64,000 nt of DNA from Artemia franciscana (GCF_032884065.1 NC_088871.1:45497591-45561590), one strand, 5' to 3'. Shown: positions 1 through 13,261, counted from the stretch's first letter. The notes: generated from the sequence alone by a model not told the origin. A program made the numbers and translations.

Positions 1-1125
1 GAATAATTCGGAAAAATTAGAAAAATTAGGTATTTGTAACTTACGAACGGGTGATCAGATCTTAATGAAATTATAATATTAAGAAGGATCTTGTGCTTTA
101 AAACTCCTATTCTAAATTTCGACCAGATCCCCTGCCATTCGGGGGAGTTGGAGGGGGGACCGGAATTCTTGGACAACGTGAAAATTGAGGTATCTTTTAT
201 CTTACGAATAGGTGATCGGATCTTTATGAAACTTGATATATAGAAGGATCTTATGTCTCAGATGCTCCATTTTCGACTCGGATTGGATCCGTGGACATAG
301 GGGGTTGGAGGAAGGAAACAGAAATCTTGGAAAACGCTTAGAGTGGAGAGATCAAGATGAAACTTGATGGGAAGAATAAGCACAAGCTCTACATACATGA
401 TTGTCATAATTGGAACGGATCCGTTCTCTTTGGAGGAGCTGAGGGGTGGTAATTTGGAAAAATGAGAAAAATTGAGGTATTTTTACTTAAGAACGGGTAG
501 CCGAATTTTAATGAAATTTGATATTTAGAAGGAACTCATGTCTTAGAGCTTTTATTTCAATCTCGACCAGATCTGTTGACATCGGGGGGAGCTGGAGGGG
601 AAATCAGAAATCTAGGAAAACACTTAGAGTGGAGGAATCGGGATGAAGGATAGAATAAGCAAATGTCTTAGATATATGATTGACGTAACCGTACTGGATT
701 TGCTCTTTTTGGGGGAGTTAGGGATTGGGTTCAGTGCTTTGGGGAGTTTGGTGCTTCTGGACGTGCTAGGACGATGAAAATTGGTAGGCGTATCAGGGAG
801 CTGCACAAATTGACTTGATAAAGTCGTTTTCCCTGATTCGACCATCTGGGGGGCTGAAGAGAGAGGAAAATTAGAAAAAATGAGGTATTTATAAGTTATG
901 AGTGGGTGATTGGATCTTAATGAATTTTGATATTTAGAAGGTCCTCGAGACTCAGAGCTCTTATTTTAAATCCCGACCGGCCTAAAGCCTCTGATTTTCC
1001 TTTTAAATAAATCTATTGATTCTAAGACTTTTATTAGAGCTCATACTATATGAGTTCTTGGCTTTTGGCTCTTCCGGCCTCATCACAGGTGCCATATGAG
1101 CTCTTAGCTCTTGTTTAAACACTCA
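1..1125. repeat. Tandemly arranged, GA/GGGG-rich dispersed repeat
   Basis: The motif GGTGATCGGATCTTAATGAA recurs in variants near 50, 211, 494 and 905. It is accompanied each time by GATATTTAGAAGGATC-like and GGGGGAGTTGGAGGGG-like blocks, and by AAAACGCTTAGAGTGGAG at about 330 and 630. Spacing is uneven (about 160 to 410 bp), so this is a partly deleted array of a longer unit. The ORF on the minus strand at 624-845 is low-complexity and is not a gene. The array lies in an intron of the transporter gene or upstream of its visible part. Confidence 0.6.
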
Positions 1126-1219
1126 AAGAAAATATTGCGTAGCATCCAAAAGTAAACCCTCCATATGACGTAACAACTTAAAGTAAACAAAACCCAATTC
1201 TTAACAAGCCCCTGCTGGC

Positions 1220-1345
1220 TATAACAGGAATACTAGGATATGGCTGTCAAAGGAATACTGAGATATGGGTGTCATATGAATGCTGAGATGTGGGTGTCAC
1301 AGTAGGATTGTCTCCATAAGGCTGTCACGATAGGGATAGGACTGT
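1220..1345 (+). repeat. Short minisatellite, about 30-bp unit
   Basis: Units of the type GGAATACTGAGATATGGGTG followed by TCA repeat four to five times with substitutions, for example ATATGGCTGTCA, ATATGGGTGTCA and ATGTGGGTGTCA. Confidence 0.6.
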
Positions 1346-2882
<1,537 letters not shown>

Positions 2883-3165
2883 TAGGAGCAACATCAAAGC
2901 TCAAAACGAACAGAAATTATCCCTTATAAAAAGGCGTTACCTCCCTTCCTAAATAAATACCTTACTCATCACGCTAAAGATTTTAACACTTCTAAAAAAG
3001 CTTCCTATTCTAATTTATTGGTCTTTGTGATTTAGGAGCTGTTCTTAAGAGATTGGGACAAATGTTAAAACTTTAGTGCAAAGAGTAAGGTATTTAGAAA
3101 AGGGATAACGCCTTCATATATGGAATAGTTATTGTTTGTTTTGAGATTTAATGCTGCTCAGCAAT
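2883..3165. repeat. FBR foldback repeat, hairpin-only diverged copy
   Basis: The left arm has GAGCAACATCAAAGCTCAAA, CGAACAGAAATTATCCC and ACCTTACTCATCACGCTAAA. The right arm has the inverted counterparts TTTAGTGCAAAGAGTAAGGT, CATATATGGAATAGTTATTG and TTGAGATTTAATGCTGCTC. It is homologous to the palindromic head of the larger copies at 10130, 23071 and 45238. Confidence 0.7.
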
Positions 3166-3425
3166 AATGAATATTTTCTTTTTCGAAAAATATTATGTTT
3201 AGTTTGCTGTTTTCATAGGTCGTATTTCCGCATAGTAGTTCTTTTGCTTCCAATGGTTCATGTAGTCTAAATAGATTAGACTGGAATATAACAATCGGTT
3301 ATACAAACTATAAAATAAAATAATTGGTTAGCATAGACAATTTGTTTTGAATCTTTGATAAACTGATTTGATTTATTTGAGGCGTCATAAAATTATGTAT
3401 CTTGACTCATGAATATATACCACCT
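3166..3425 (+). other. Intron sequence, no element recognised
   Basis: AT-rich unassigned DNA between the FBR hairpin and the LINE tail. Confidence 0.4.
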
Positions 3426-4030
3426 ACTACGGAAGAGGACCTTTGAGTCTTTCTGCAGATTGGAGGGGGTTCCAATCTGCCCTGAGTATTTTCATGATTA
3501 TTTTTCCATGAATCCGGAGTACCATAATTATGATACAAGAAATTCACAACTTTTAAGCCATGAACAAAGAAAACAGTTCGATCATCATGTGTGGTTCGTA
3601 ATCTGGGGCCTTCTGTTTGGAATAGTTTGCCGGCTGGCATCAGGGAGTCTGTCACTTTATATGGGTTTAAAAATAAATTGAAAATATTTTATTTAAGTAA
3701 TAGGTTTTGAAGGGCAAAAGGTTTTTGATGTCTATTTTTGCAGTTTATTGATGTGGGGTGGGGGCTGAATACCGGTAAATGATATTTAATATGATTATTT
3801 TGTTGCATTTTGTTCATGTGTGTGTTGTTATTTTTTATATATAAGATAGGCTAGGTGGTTAATCATGAGATGTTATGTTTAGATATTTATTTATAAGATG
3901 TTAATCATAATATGAAATTGCAGCACAAGTCCTTAGGACTTTCTTTTTGCTGCAATAATTTATTAGTGTTGTCATTTTTTTATTTATGTTTGTATTGTGG
4001 ATAAAATAAAACTTACCTACCTACCTACCT
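3426..4030 (+). mobile_element. Non-LTR retrotransposon (L2/CR1-like) 3' end
   Basis: Joining two plus-strand frames gives the typical end of an L2/CR1-group reverse transcriptase ORF: EYHNYDTRNSQLL, then VVRNLGPSVWNSLPAGI, then a basic LYGFKNKLKIFYL tail. A 3' UTR follows and ends in AAAATAAAACTTACC with short CCTA repeats at about 4010-4030, which looks like the target-primed 3' terminus. At least one frameshift separates the two peptide blocks. The minus-strand ORF at 3407-3655 is a shadow of this. The related fragment at 50430-51100 on the minus strand has the same C-terminal motif and a similar CCTA/CTTA tail. Confidence 0.75.
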
Positions 4031-4799
4031 TAAGCATTGAACTAACCTTCAATTAAATACAGAAGATAAGGTGTTGGGGATTTAGAGTTTTTAATATCCT
4101 TTCATTGTGAGAAAATTTTGGACTAAGTATGTAGTATGTGTACTCTAGGCTGTTAACTCCCCTCTGGCTAAATAATTAGGTTTATACTAACATAACAGAT
4201 TACATCCATATGCTTACCTGCACTAAAAGGGAAAGAAGGGGGAAAGAATTTCTGTAAATTGGACAATTTCAAAGAACTAGCTTTGAAAATTGTGGGAATA
4301 ATAACCCTCTGATTAATTTTGGGTATTTCAGACCTGCCTCTTCTGGAAAATTGGAGGGATGTATTTTTACATGAATGATTATGACTCTTATCGCAGGATT
4401 TGGGGAATATTAAACTTGACTATAAAAAAGGGGTCTGAAGCAAGATTTGGGACCTTAATTGACATTTAAAAGAGCCTTGGCTTAAACACTTCCTAGCAAG
4501 GTAAATAGCTACCCTTATCGATAGAAACTGTATTAAAAAAAAAAGTTTCAAAAATGATGGATACAACTACAAAATTTAGTATTTGTGTTGATCTTAAACA
4601 CACAAACCCTTCAAACTGAATTTTTTCATCAAAGGGCGTTATCATACTCAAACATTAAACAATATTAAAGTATCAAGAAAAGGAGTTAACCACTCCAAAA
4701 AAGATAATGCCTTAATAAAAATTACAGAATCAAATTCAATTTGCATTAAAACCCTTAAGTGACTTCTACAGAATGTACTTCTCTTATTTTTATCTAGAA
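4031..4799 (+). other. Intron sequence, no element recognised
   Basis: AT-rich unassigned DNA. Confidence 0.4.
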
Positions 4800-5058
<259 letters not shown>

Positions 5059-5239
5059 AAAATGAGGAGGTTCATATTGGGTTATGGAATTGTCTTGCTG
5101 TGGCTTGAGGGAAGGCTAGAGACTTTTTTTATTGAAATTAATTATAATTGCGATAAAAATAAAAGTGTGGGTTTATATATAAAACAGCATCATATAATGA
5201 TGATATTTTTATTTGGGAGACGAATATTTTAACGGAAAA

Positions 5240-7060
5240 TGTTATTAGTGACCCTAAATATTAAGTGTTATTGGGGGATTTCAATATTTACCTCTTTAAT
5301 AGTTCGAATCGTCTGCAGTCACTAGTAAAAGTTATGCCTAAGATTTTTATTTCGTTTACAATAGGGAAAGGGACTAGAGGGATATCTATATTCCGCTTCA
5401 GATGGTTAAAACGAATGATCTTCGACTTGATTACGTTGATGGTAAGGTCATGACTTGAGTATTCGGTCTTTAGCTGATCAGATAACTGGCCTGAAATCTG
5501 CTTTGTTATGATATTGTTTTCGACTGGGTAAGCAAGAATCATGGACAGATCATCTACAAACTTGTAACGACCGCAAGGTGTTAATTACAGCCAGAAAAAT
5601 TATTCTATCTAATTTTGTGTTTTTTGGGGCCCCGTAAGAAGTATCTAACTATGATGAGTCCGAATTGTTTTCATGGAGAGCAAAGACTTTTTGTTTTCGG
5701 TCAGTTAAGAAGTCAAGTACAAGACCAAGGGTGCGTCATTTGGCACCCGTCTCCTGGAGATTCATGCCTGCAGTCAGCTAACGGATTAACTCAAAGGCCT
5801 TCCTGAAATCCACTGCATAAATGTTCACGAAACAGCCACCTCTTTCGAGCCATTAGAAAACGTAGTCAAACATCTGTACTAGGTAGATTGCAGTGCTACA
5901 CTTGGAGAGTTCACCGTGCTGAAATTTATCAATACACCCATGAATTTCTTTTAGAAGAAACTTGAGTATGAAGGCCTCCGTTACTTTTGCCAAACAAGGT
6001 TAAGTGAGATCAGGTGGAGATCGTCGCATACACTAGAGGGGTGCACTTGGGGATAACTCTAGTATAACCCCGTTTCCACTGTGACGGGAAAAAACCGGAA
6101 GCAAAACGCTCATATTTGATGATGGACAGTGGCAATGCTATGAAAGCTGCATATTTACGTAGCAATTTGGTAGGTTACTCAACAGGGTATGAAGATGTAT
6201 TCGGTTTAACATTACATAATTCAGTGTAAATGTCGAACTCACTGACAATTATGTCGCTTTCAGGCTTACACTTTTCAAGTATAGTGGATTTTTCATCATG
6301 ACAGCATTGTGCCACTTTTGGGGTCTAAAGTAAGTGACTAGTAGGAAATGGTTTCAAAACCGTAGCAAGCTTTAGCTTTCTTTACCAAAATGGCTATTTG
6401 ATTTCTTAATTTCTTGCCGTGGATAATACTACAACAGGATTAGAGGCGAGACCTTTCTTTTATTACTGATTTAATAGCTGGAGAGATCCATGGTTTGTCG
6501 TATTCACTAAGAACAAATGATTTTGTTGTAAAGATCTCTAGGTATTTACAGTATATTACATTTATAATATATTAGTATATTATTTAGAGTATGTTTACAG
6601 TATATTAGTATTTAATGTGGTGTTGTAATCGGATACCTTAGTATCTAAGGGCTCGTTACTCTGCAGTTAGGGGAAGTCATACGTGCCTATCCATCTACCT
6701 TATTCACAGATGGCCGAATCCCTACAAGGACACACAGTGACACGGGATAGTTTGGGCTTTGGTAAGGACTCTCTTGCTTTCCACAGAGTTGCGTTGTGGT
6801 CTGACATGCCAGTGGGACCAAGAGAAAAGCGAGGGGAGTAAAAATCATCAGAGTTTGTGAGTATAAGGTCCAATATGCCCCCTGGAGAGTGGGTGGGTAT
6901 GTGTAACACTTTTTTTAAAGACAAACAAGATGATAACCAACTCTTCTTGGTCTGGTTAAAGTTTCCTCCTATAATAAAAGCTGGGAAAACACTAACATTA
7001 TTTTCAATCAAGCAATTTTGAAGGCACAGGGTTGGGAAACTTTTTATATTCTCCATGTGA
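5240..7060 (-). mobile_element. Non-LTR retrotransposon fragment (EN and RT), minus strand
   Basis: Reading 7056 down to 6700 gives the C-terminal half of an APE-type endonuclease: IIGGNFNQTKKSWLSSC, then HSPGGILDLILTNSDDF and MSDHNATLW. Further 3', around 5825-5540, a broken reverse transcriptase shows VDFRKAFELI, TDRKQKVFA and a GAP-TKL block. The frame at 5542-5288 contains ILAYPVENN, the INVIKSKIIRFNHLKRN block and the terminal-thumb motif IKILGITFTSDCR. The ORF has several stops and frameshifts, so the element is dead. It lies antisense to MFSD6 in the intron between exons 1 and 2. Confidence 0.8.
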
Positions 7061-7306
7061 ATTATTAGTCTCTATATGAATTAATAGTCACAAGTAAGCT
7101 GTAACCAATGGCTTTGCAGTAACTCCAAACAAGGAATAAGTCATTTGTCAAAATATTTGTTGCTCTCTATTTTAGGCTTTTTTAAAAAACTGGTCTTTTG
7201 ACTCTACCAGAATAAAAAAGGCATTCATTAAAAATATTTTAAATACAATCAATGTAATATCTTATGAAATATGTTAATGAAATATGTTAAATAAAAATCA
7301 TTTTAG
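7061..7306 (+). other. Intron end before exon 2
   Basis: AT-rich intron; the acceptor TCATTTTAG ends at 7306. Nothing else recognised. Confidence 0.4.
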
Positions 7307-7403
7307 GTTCTTTGTATTGGCCTTGCAGCAAATGTAACTCGCTTTCTCTACATATCCTGGATCTCCGAGCCCTGGGGAGTTATGCCATTTGAATTCATTC
7401 AAG
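7307..7403 (+). CDS. MFSD6: MFSD6-like transporter, exon 2 of 7 seen
   Basis: Encodes VLCIGLAANVTRFLYISWI, then SEPWGVMPFEFIQ, and the first base of a glycine codon. The exon enters in phase 0 and leaves one base into a codon. The hydrophobic stretch is a transmembrane helix, and the RFLYISW and PFEF blocks are conserved in MFSD6 proteins. The donor is CAAG|GTAGGC. The minus-strand ORF at 7298-7501 is its shadow. The frame joins exactly to the exon at 12352. Confidence 0.88.
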
Positions 7404-8051
7404 GTAGGCAAAAAGTAAAGCTTTGATATACAAGGTGCCAATAATAGTTTAAGACGTAAGGCATCTATGTAGGGCAGATCTTGATTTATTATATTTTTCA
7501 CTATTATTTTATAGTAGATTGCTTCATTCTTCTTTTGATGCTAAATGGTTCATGCCCTCTGGTAAAATCTAGCCCTTGATTTTGGTGGGTAATTACATGC
7601 CGTCACCACCTTCTACTTGCTTGGGACTAACATGTTTCAATGCATAGTTGCGTTTTTTCTTTATTATTGATAAACTGCTTTTTCAGTGTTGAAAAATCAA
7701 CATAATTTTCAGTGTTGTCTGTGCGTGCTTTTTTAGCTGGCATATTATTCCTTAATACTGCTCATCAAAAACATTGGGTAAAATATTTCGATAAAAATTA
7801 TACTTAGGAAGAAAAAAATATTGCAAAATAATATGGTAGATATGCAAATACAGACAAATTTGCATATGCAGACCAGCAACTAAATAGGCTACATACATGG
7901 CACAAATACATATAAGCACAAAATGACAACATGACGTAAAAAAGAAAACAATCATTGACAGCAAAGGTCTTTCAATACTATTGCACCAAAAACACTATTT
8001 TAAGTAATATCCATGAACGTTTTCTTTGTTGACAAGTTATACCAAAGACTA
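7404..8051 (+). other. Intron sequence, no element recognised
   Basis: AT-rich. The stretch at 7790-7990 has weak similarity to 8390-8560 (for example TAGATATGCAAATA in both), which suggests two remnants of one old repeat flanking the MITE-like element at 8052-8331. Confidence 0.35.
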
Positions 8052-8331
8052 TGGGTTACTTGTAAGAGTGGAAACTGGCGCTAGTGTCGAAAGAAAAATA
8101 CCAACGCTATCTAGCGCCCTGGCAACAATTGGCATTTTTAAGCTTAGTAATCGTTTTTCTGTCAGGAACTGAGATGGGATACTTCTTACTAACCTAATTT
8201 TACCAATCATAATAATTAAATTGATTATTGTTATTTTTACACAGAAAACAATGCCAAGTGTCGTCGAAAGCTAGATGACGGTGAGTTTTTTTTCTGCTGA
8301 CACTACCGTCAGTTCCCACTCTTATAACCCA
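8052..8331. mobile_element. MITE-like element with about 44-bp terminal inverted repeats
   Basis: The left end, TGGGTTACTTGTAAGAGTGG at 8052, continues AAACTGGCGCTAGTGTC. The inverse of the right end reads TGGGTTATAAGAGTGGGAAC, then TGACGGTAGTGTC. The arms agree over about 44 bp apart from a 3-bp gap and a few substitutions. The 280-bp element has no coding capacity. No clear target-site duplication is visible; a TA at 8050-8051 is not matched on the right. Confidence 0.72.
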
Positions 8332-9425
8332 TCCACACTCTTTGCGTTAAATCTTAATGTTACCCATTAAAAACCCTATTTTCTTTAGTAAAGAGCATAT
8401 TTTGAAAAGAAAAGTTCGGCAATATAATGGTTGTAGATATGCAAATAACTTCACACATGACAAAAACACACAATAAGCCTGAAAACTATCAGTGCGTATA
8501 AGCCCAGATGAAGAAAAAGTACTGGCAGCGAATGACCTTTGAATAGTGTACACACAGAAAAAAAAAACTATTTACAGCGATTTCCATACGTATTTTCTCT
8601 ATGTACAGAGTACTCCCGATCTGGCCAATCCAGCTTATATTTTAGCACACCTTGTAGCTTATCATGATGTAAAAAAAAGAACATAAAATAAAATTATGAA
8701 TATCTTGCCCACGCGAGTTCACAAAAATTTTGGGTGTCTCAAAACAGTGTTTCACGAATATAAAGGCTCTGGACCATTTCAAGTCAATTCTGGATATGAA
8801 ATAGTAACATTTTACAACGGTATTTTATGCTAAATGGATGTTTATAATATGAAATAAGATTCTAGACAAAGTTTATAGATATTAAAAAACAACACTTCAG
8901 GAAAAGGTGCAAATAAGAATATATTAATTACTAAAGCAATAAGATTATTTATGCACTTTAAGCGTATGATTCTGTATGATTTTTTTGGAGTTCCCGGTCT
9001 ACAGGGTACAAGAATAGGTTCGGAAGATTACTATTGTTCAGACGACTCTTGGTTTAAAATAGAAATAAATCACAATAAAGAAGTTGTGTTAGGTAATGAA
9101 AAAGTGAATCCAGTGGAAGGTTTCACTTAGCTGGGCACTTTTGTTAGTAAAATTGGTGGATGCAGTATTGTGCAGCCAGTATGTTTCTTCACAGTCAAAA
9201 AATTGGAAGAATTGAAAAATGAGTCTGTGAGCTAATATTAGAATGTAGGAAGCGATAGCAATGACAGTAGTCAAGCACTGTCCTTAAGTGTGGTGAGTTG
9301 TACTTTCATCGGTACTTTGAAGTGGTTCTTATTTTAGTTTCAGAGTTTATTTTGAAACTTAATTTTTATATTATCCTTTATAATTTTATCTACATTTTTT
9401 TTATTATTATTCTGCACTGAAAACG
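8332..9425 (+). other. Intron sequence, no element recognised
   Basis: AT-rich unassigned DNA; the minus-strand ORFs at 8347-8553 and 9089-9274 show no motif or biased composition. Confidence 0.4.
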
Positions 9426-9745
9426 GTCCTAGCCGAGTCGGTTGGTGCGCTGGATTTGGGATCCTTTGTCTGAAAGGACGCGGGTTCGAATCCCAGTGTA
9501 CCCAATTGTTCAGTTTGGGACAGGAGTCAGTGGCGTGACTCTGTAAGCTTAGCCAGAGTCGACCCAGCTTTAAATGGGTACCTGGAGAAATCTGGGGAAG
9601 GTAAACAGGAAGGGTGTGCGAAAGCACAGGATGGTTGGCCCCCAACCCCCCATTGCACTTCCTAGCTGAAGGGCCAAGAAACGGAGATCAGCACCGCCGG
9701 TAGGGACTGTAAAGTCTAATACCGTATCCTTTACCTTTTTTTTTA
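9426..9745 (+). mobile_element. tRNA-derived SINE
   Basis: The head has an RNA polymerase III A box (TAGCCGAGTCGGTTGGTGCG from 9431) and B box (GGTTCGAATCC at 9483-9493). The spacing and long variable arm suit a class II (Ser/Leu-type) tRNA ancestor. A tRNA-unrelated body follows, including AAATGGGTACCTGGAGAAA, GTGTGCGAAAGCACAGGATG and GAAACGGAGATCAGCACCGC. It ends in CCTTTACC plus a T run at about 9745. It is not a functional tRNA gene because the acceptor stem does not close and the unit continues for 240 bp. Confidence 0.85.
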
Positions 9746-10129
9746 CTGACGACGGTTGAGCGGATGTCTCAACCGAATTATTCGTATAGCTTTTTCTTCT
9801 GTTCTCACTGGCTGTTGTTGTCCTCGGTTCTCTCTTCTTTGCGATTTTTGTTTTGCCATGATCAGCCAGTGTGGTCTCAGATATTATTTATAAGAAATGA
9901 AAGAAAGATTAAGATAAAATATTGCAAAGGTTTGTGCTTTTTGACATTTTATCTGCGGTCGTAATGATGGAATCAACGGGAATTTTGTGGAAGGGGGTGA
10001 AGAATTAAGCTTTGAATGTACTTGTGTGGAAAAGGAGTGGCCGGATTTTGTTCATCTCAGGGAGCTTGGTGCTTCTGTGAATTGCTAGTTTAACAGTAAT
10101 ATTTTCACAGGAACCAAGTCTTTTAGTCA
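9746..10129 (+). other. Intron sequence, no element recognised
   Basis: Unassigned; the open frame at 9764-9964 has no recognisable motif. Confidence 0.35.
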
Positions 10130-11835
10130 ATTAAATAGCTGAAAGTAAGGAGCGACATTAAAATTTAAAACGAACAGAAATTACTCCGTATATGAAATGG
10201 GTTGTCCCCTCCGCAATCCCTCGCTCTTTACGCTAAAGCTTTTAATTGTTTTAAAAAGTATAATCGTGGCAAAGAGTCAAACTTTAGCGTAAAGAGCGAG
10301 GGATTGCGGAGGGGACAACCCACTTCATATTCGGAGTAATGTCTGTTCGTTTTAAGTTTTAATGTCGCTCCTTACTTTCAGCTAAAAAAATTAGTTTTTT
10401 TTTTATTTAATTTCTGAACGTTTTTGAATTAATGCATGTTTGGTTTTGGCTCTGCGCGCATAAATTATTAAAATGAAATTTGTATATTAATTCTGTTTTT
10501 GGCTAAATGGCTTTCTCTTAGTTTTGGTCAGAAGATTTTGAGAAATAAGGGGTGGAAGAGGTCTAGTTGCCCTCCGATTTTTCGGTTACTTAAAAAGGCA
10601 ACTAGAACTTTTAATGTTTAACGATTTATTAGTAAAAAATATAGAATTAACTTACGTAAAAAACTTTCATAACCTTATGTTTTTATTATGTATACGAGGG
10701 GGTTTGTACCCTCGTTAATACCTCGCTCTTTACACTAAATCGTAAGTTTTGTCCCAATTCTTTAAGAATGACCCCTGAATCAGAAAGGCCGTAGAATAAA
10801 TAGTTGAAATTACTAAAAATACTTTAGCATAAAGAGCAAGGTATTTATCTCCTCCTAAATACCTCGCTCTTTATGCTAAAGTATTTTTAGAATCCCTCAT
10901 AAGCGTAATAATCTCTGTTCGTTTTAAGTTTCAATGCTACTTCTTCCTTTCATTTGAAAAAAACGTTTTCATGTTTATTTTTCATTGTTTTCTTATAGTA
11001 ATGCTAGAGAATCCTGCGCCCTTTTCATTGAATTTTTCTTCCCCCATGACAGATTCCTCCAAGGAAAGATCCTCCAACATAGCCCCCTCCCCTCAGCCCC
11101 ACCCCCAAACAAAATAAAATCCCCCTTAAAAAGTTTGTACACTTCCCAATAACCATTGTTATATGTAAAAACTGGTCATAGTTTGTAACTTGCAGCCCCT
11201 CCCCCAGGGACTGTGGGGGAGTAAGTCATCCCCAAAGACATAGTTATTACGGTTTTCGACTATGTTGAACAAAATGATTATCTCAAAATTTTGATCCGTT
11301 GACTTTGGGAAAAAATGAGCGTGGGAGGGGGCCTAGGTGCCCTCCAATTCTTTTGGTCACTTAAAAAGGGCACTAGAACTTTTCATTTCCGTTAGAATTA
11401 GCCCTCTTGCGACATTCTAGGACCACTTGGTCGATACGATGACCCCTGGGGAAAAGAAAAAAAAAAGCAAACAAATAAACACGCACCCGTGATTTGTCTT
11501 CTGGCAAAAAATACAAAATTCCACATTTTTGTAGATAGGAGCTTGAAACTTCTACAGTAGGGTTCTCTGATACGCTGAATCTGATGTTGTCATTTTTGTT
11601 AAGATCCTACGGCTTTTAGGGGGTGTTTCCCCTATTTTCCTAAATAAGGCAAATTTTCTCAGGCTCGTAACTTTTGATGAGTAAGACTAAACGTGATGAA
11701 ATTTATATATTCAAAATCAGCATTAAAATGCGATTCTTTTGATGTAGCTATTGATATCAAAATTCCATGTTTTAGAGTTTTGGTTACTTTTGAGCCGGGT
11801 CGCTCCTTACTACAGTTCGTTTCCACGAACTGTTT
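10130..11835 (+). repeat. FBR foldback repeat, long copy
   Basis: The head is a hairpin of about 250 bp: CTGAAAGTAAGGAGCGACAT at 10139 and its inverse, ATGTCGCTCCTTACTTTCAG, ending at 10381. A second, weaker palindrome lies at about 10690-10950, with CCTCGCTCTTTA against TAAAGAGCAAGG. The tail (10980-11835) carries the blocks GGGACTGTGGGGGAGTAAGT, AGATAGGAGCTTGAAACTTC and GAGCCGGGTCGCTCCTTACT. It ends in a small hairpin, CAGTTCGT-TTCC-ACGAACTG. No open frame covers it in the sense direction. This is the most complete single copy in the window. Confidence 0.8.
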
Positions 11836-12085
11836 GATACAATGCTGTTATTTTCCTCCTTCAAGATTAAAATTATTTACTTTTTTTAATTTACGGAATT
11901 GGCTACAAAACCATCACAGATTTTTTAATTAAGTCCGCACACAACTAAATGAATAAAAGTAACAAATGATAAAGCAACAAGCTAAAGTCAAAATTGACAC
12001 GAAAAAATAAAAAAAGCCTGGCTTTAAAAAAATTCAAACATTACCATCACCAGTGCAGGATAGTGTGAACAAAAGAGAACTTACG
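11836..12085 (+). other. Intron sequence, no element recognised
   Basis: AT-rich, nothing recognised. Confidence 0.35.
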
Positions 12086-12265
12086 AAAAGACTTACTTAC
12101 TTAGATCCCCCTACGCCTAGGGGCGCGTAGAGCAGCAACGGTTGACCCCCAACTTGACTGATCTTGTACCAAAGACCAAATTTCTTCAAAGTGGTTTGGA
12201 GACTCCTTGCTTCTTTCTCCAAGAATCTACCAGGTGTACTACGTTGTCTTCCACTCCAAATATTT
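12086..12265 (-). mobile_element. LINE 3'-end remnant, minus strand (tentative)
   Basis: On the minus strand, WSGRQRSTPGRFLEKEARSL is followed by a Trp/Tyr-containing tail and a stop, then GGCGTAGGGGGATC and TAAGTAAGTAAG. That matches the layout of a LINE ORF end with a short (TAAG)n tail, as also seen at 25935. The evidence is compositional plus the tail, so the call is tentative. Confidence 0.4.
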
Positions 12266-12351
12266 ACGAAAATAAAAAGTTTTTGTTGCAAATAACTTGT
12301 ATTTTTCCTAGTTTTTTGCCAAAGTTTTTTATTTTTGATTTTCAATTTCAG

Positions 12352-12513
12352 GAATAACTCACTCTGCTGTCTGGGCGGCCGCTAGCTCGTTTGTCGCTTA
12401 TAATACGCCTCAAGAGCTGCGTGGCTCTGCCCAAGCAGTACTTGCATTTGTGCACAATGGACTAGGACGTGGCTGTGGAGCTATAATTGGCGGAATGATT
12501 GCTACATCATATG
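12352..12513 (+). CDS. MFSD6: MFSD6-like transporter, exon 3 of 7 seen
   Basis: After completing the glycine codon begun in exon 2, it encodes ITHSAVWAAASSFVAYNTP, then QELRGSAQAVLAFVHNGLGR, then GCGAIIGGMIATSYG. The PxELRxSAQ block, the HNGLGRG cluster and the GGM helix are strongly conserved in MFSD6 proteins and form a loop and the helices around it near the end of the membrane domain. The acceptor is CAATTTCAG and the donor ATG|GTAAGT. This is the most diagnostic exon of the gene in the window. It leaves one base into a glycine codon that the next exon completes. Confidence 0.93.
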
Positions 12514-13261
12514 GTAAGTAGGAGCAGTGTCGAATAACGTAAATGTAGTAGGGGGCAGTATTTCTAAAACCACCTGTTTGTCATGAGCCTTACTCTTTGT
12601 AGGGGTAAATTCTTGTTTTCTGTTATGTAATTATTCATGAATAAGCTCATTTGCTCATTCATTCAAGTAAGGAACTTGTAGGTCTTCTGAGAACAGTTGC
12701 GTCGGAGACAGTTTTAGGGGAGGGGCAGAGGGGGACACTTGCCCCGGGGGTACCAAAATTTTAGGGGTGCAAAATTTCAAATAAATAATCTTGCGTTCTT
12801 AATCATTTTGCCATAATTTAAATCTTATTGTCATTAAAATAAAGTAGTGGTTGCAGTTAATTGATAAAATTAATTAATAAAATGTTAATTAATTAAGTGT
12901 TCATGAACAAGCTCATTCATTCAAGTAAGGAACTTGTTTGTCTTCATGATACAATTGTTTCAAACAGAGCAAACCTGTATTAAAAGTAGATTTTTATTTA
13001 CGTCAATTGTTTCTTTTTTTCCATTTTAAGATGTTTAAAAAGAATGACGCATTGATTAAGCAACTACTCCCTCTTATGACCTGCTATCGTTATTTTTAAG
13101 TTTTAAAATCTGATCTTTACTTTAATGTTCATAACTTCAAACTTCACGTCCAAACTTCCTTTCCATATCACTGTATAATAGAGAGCTTTTATTTCATTAA
13201 TTCTATTAGTTTCATTAAATTTCAAAGCTTAAAAAAATTTTTTTTTTTAAGTATTTAAAAA
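12514..13261 (+). other. Intron with a direct duplication
   Basis: A segment near 12640-12690 (AAGCTCATTTGCTCATTCAT, then TCAAGTAAGGAACTTGTAGG) recurs near 12905-12950 (AAGCTCATTCATTCAAGTAA, then GGAACTTGTTTG). The two direct copies are about 260 bp apart. The stretch between them contains a TTAATTAA-rich tract. Otherwise unassigned. Confidence 0.55.

Noticed and set aside
9426-9505. Possible functional tRNA gene
   Set aside because: A and B boxes are present but the acceptor stem does not pair and the unit continues into a SINE body with a T-rich end.
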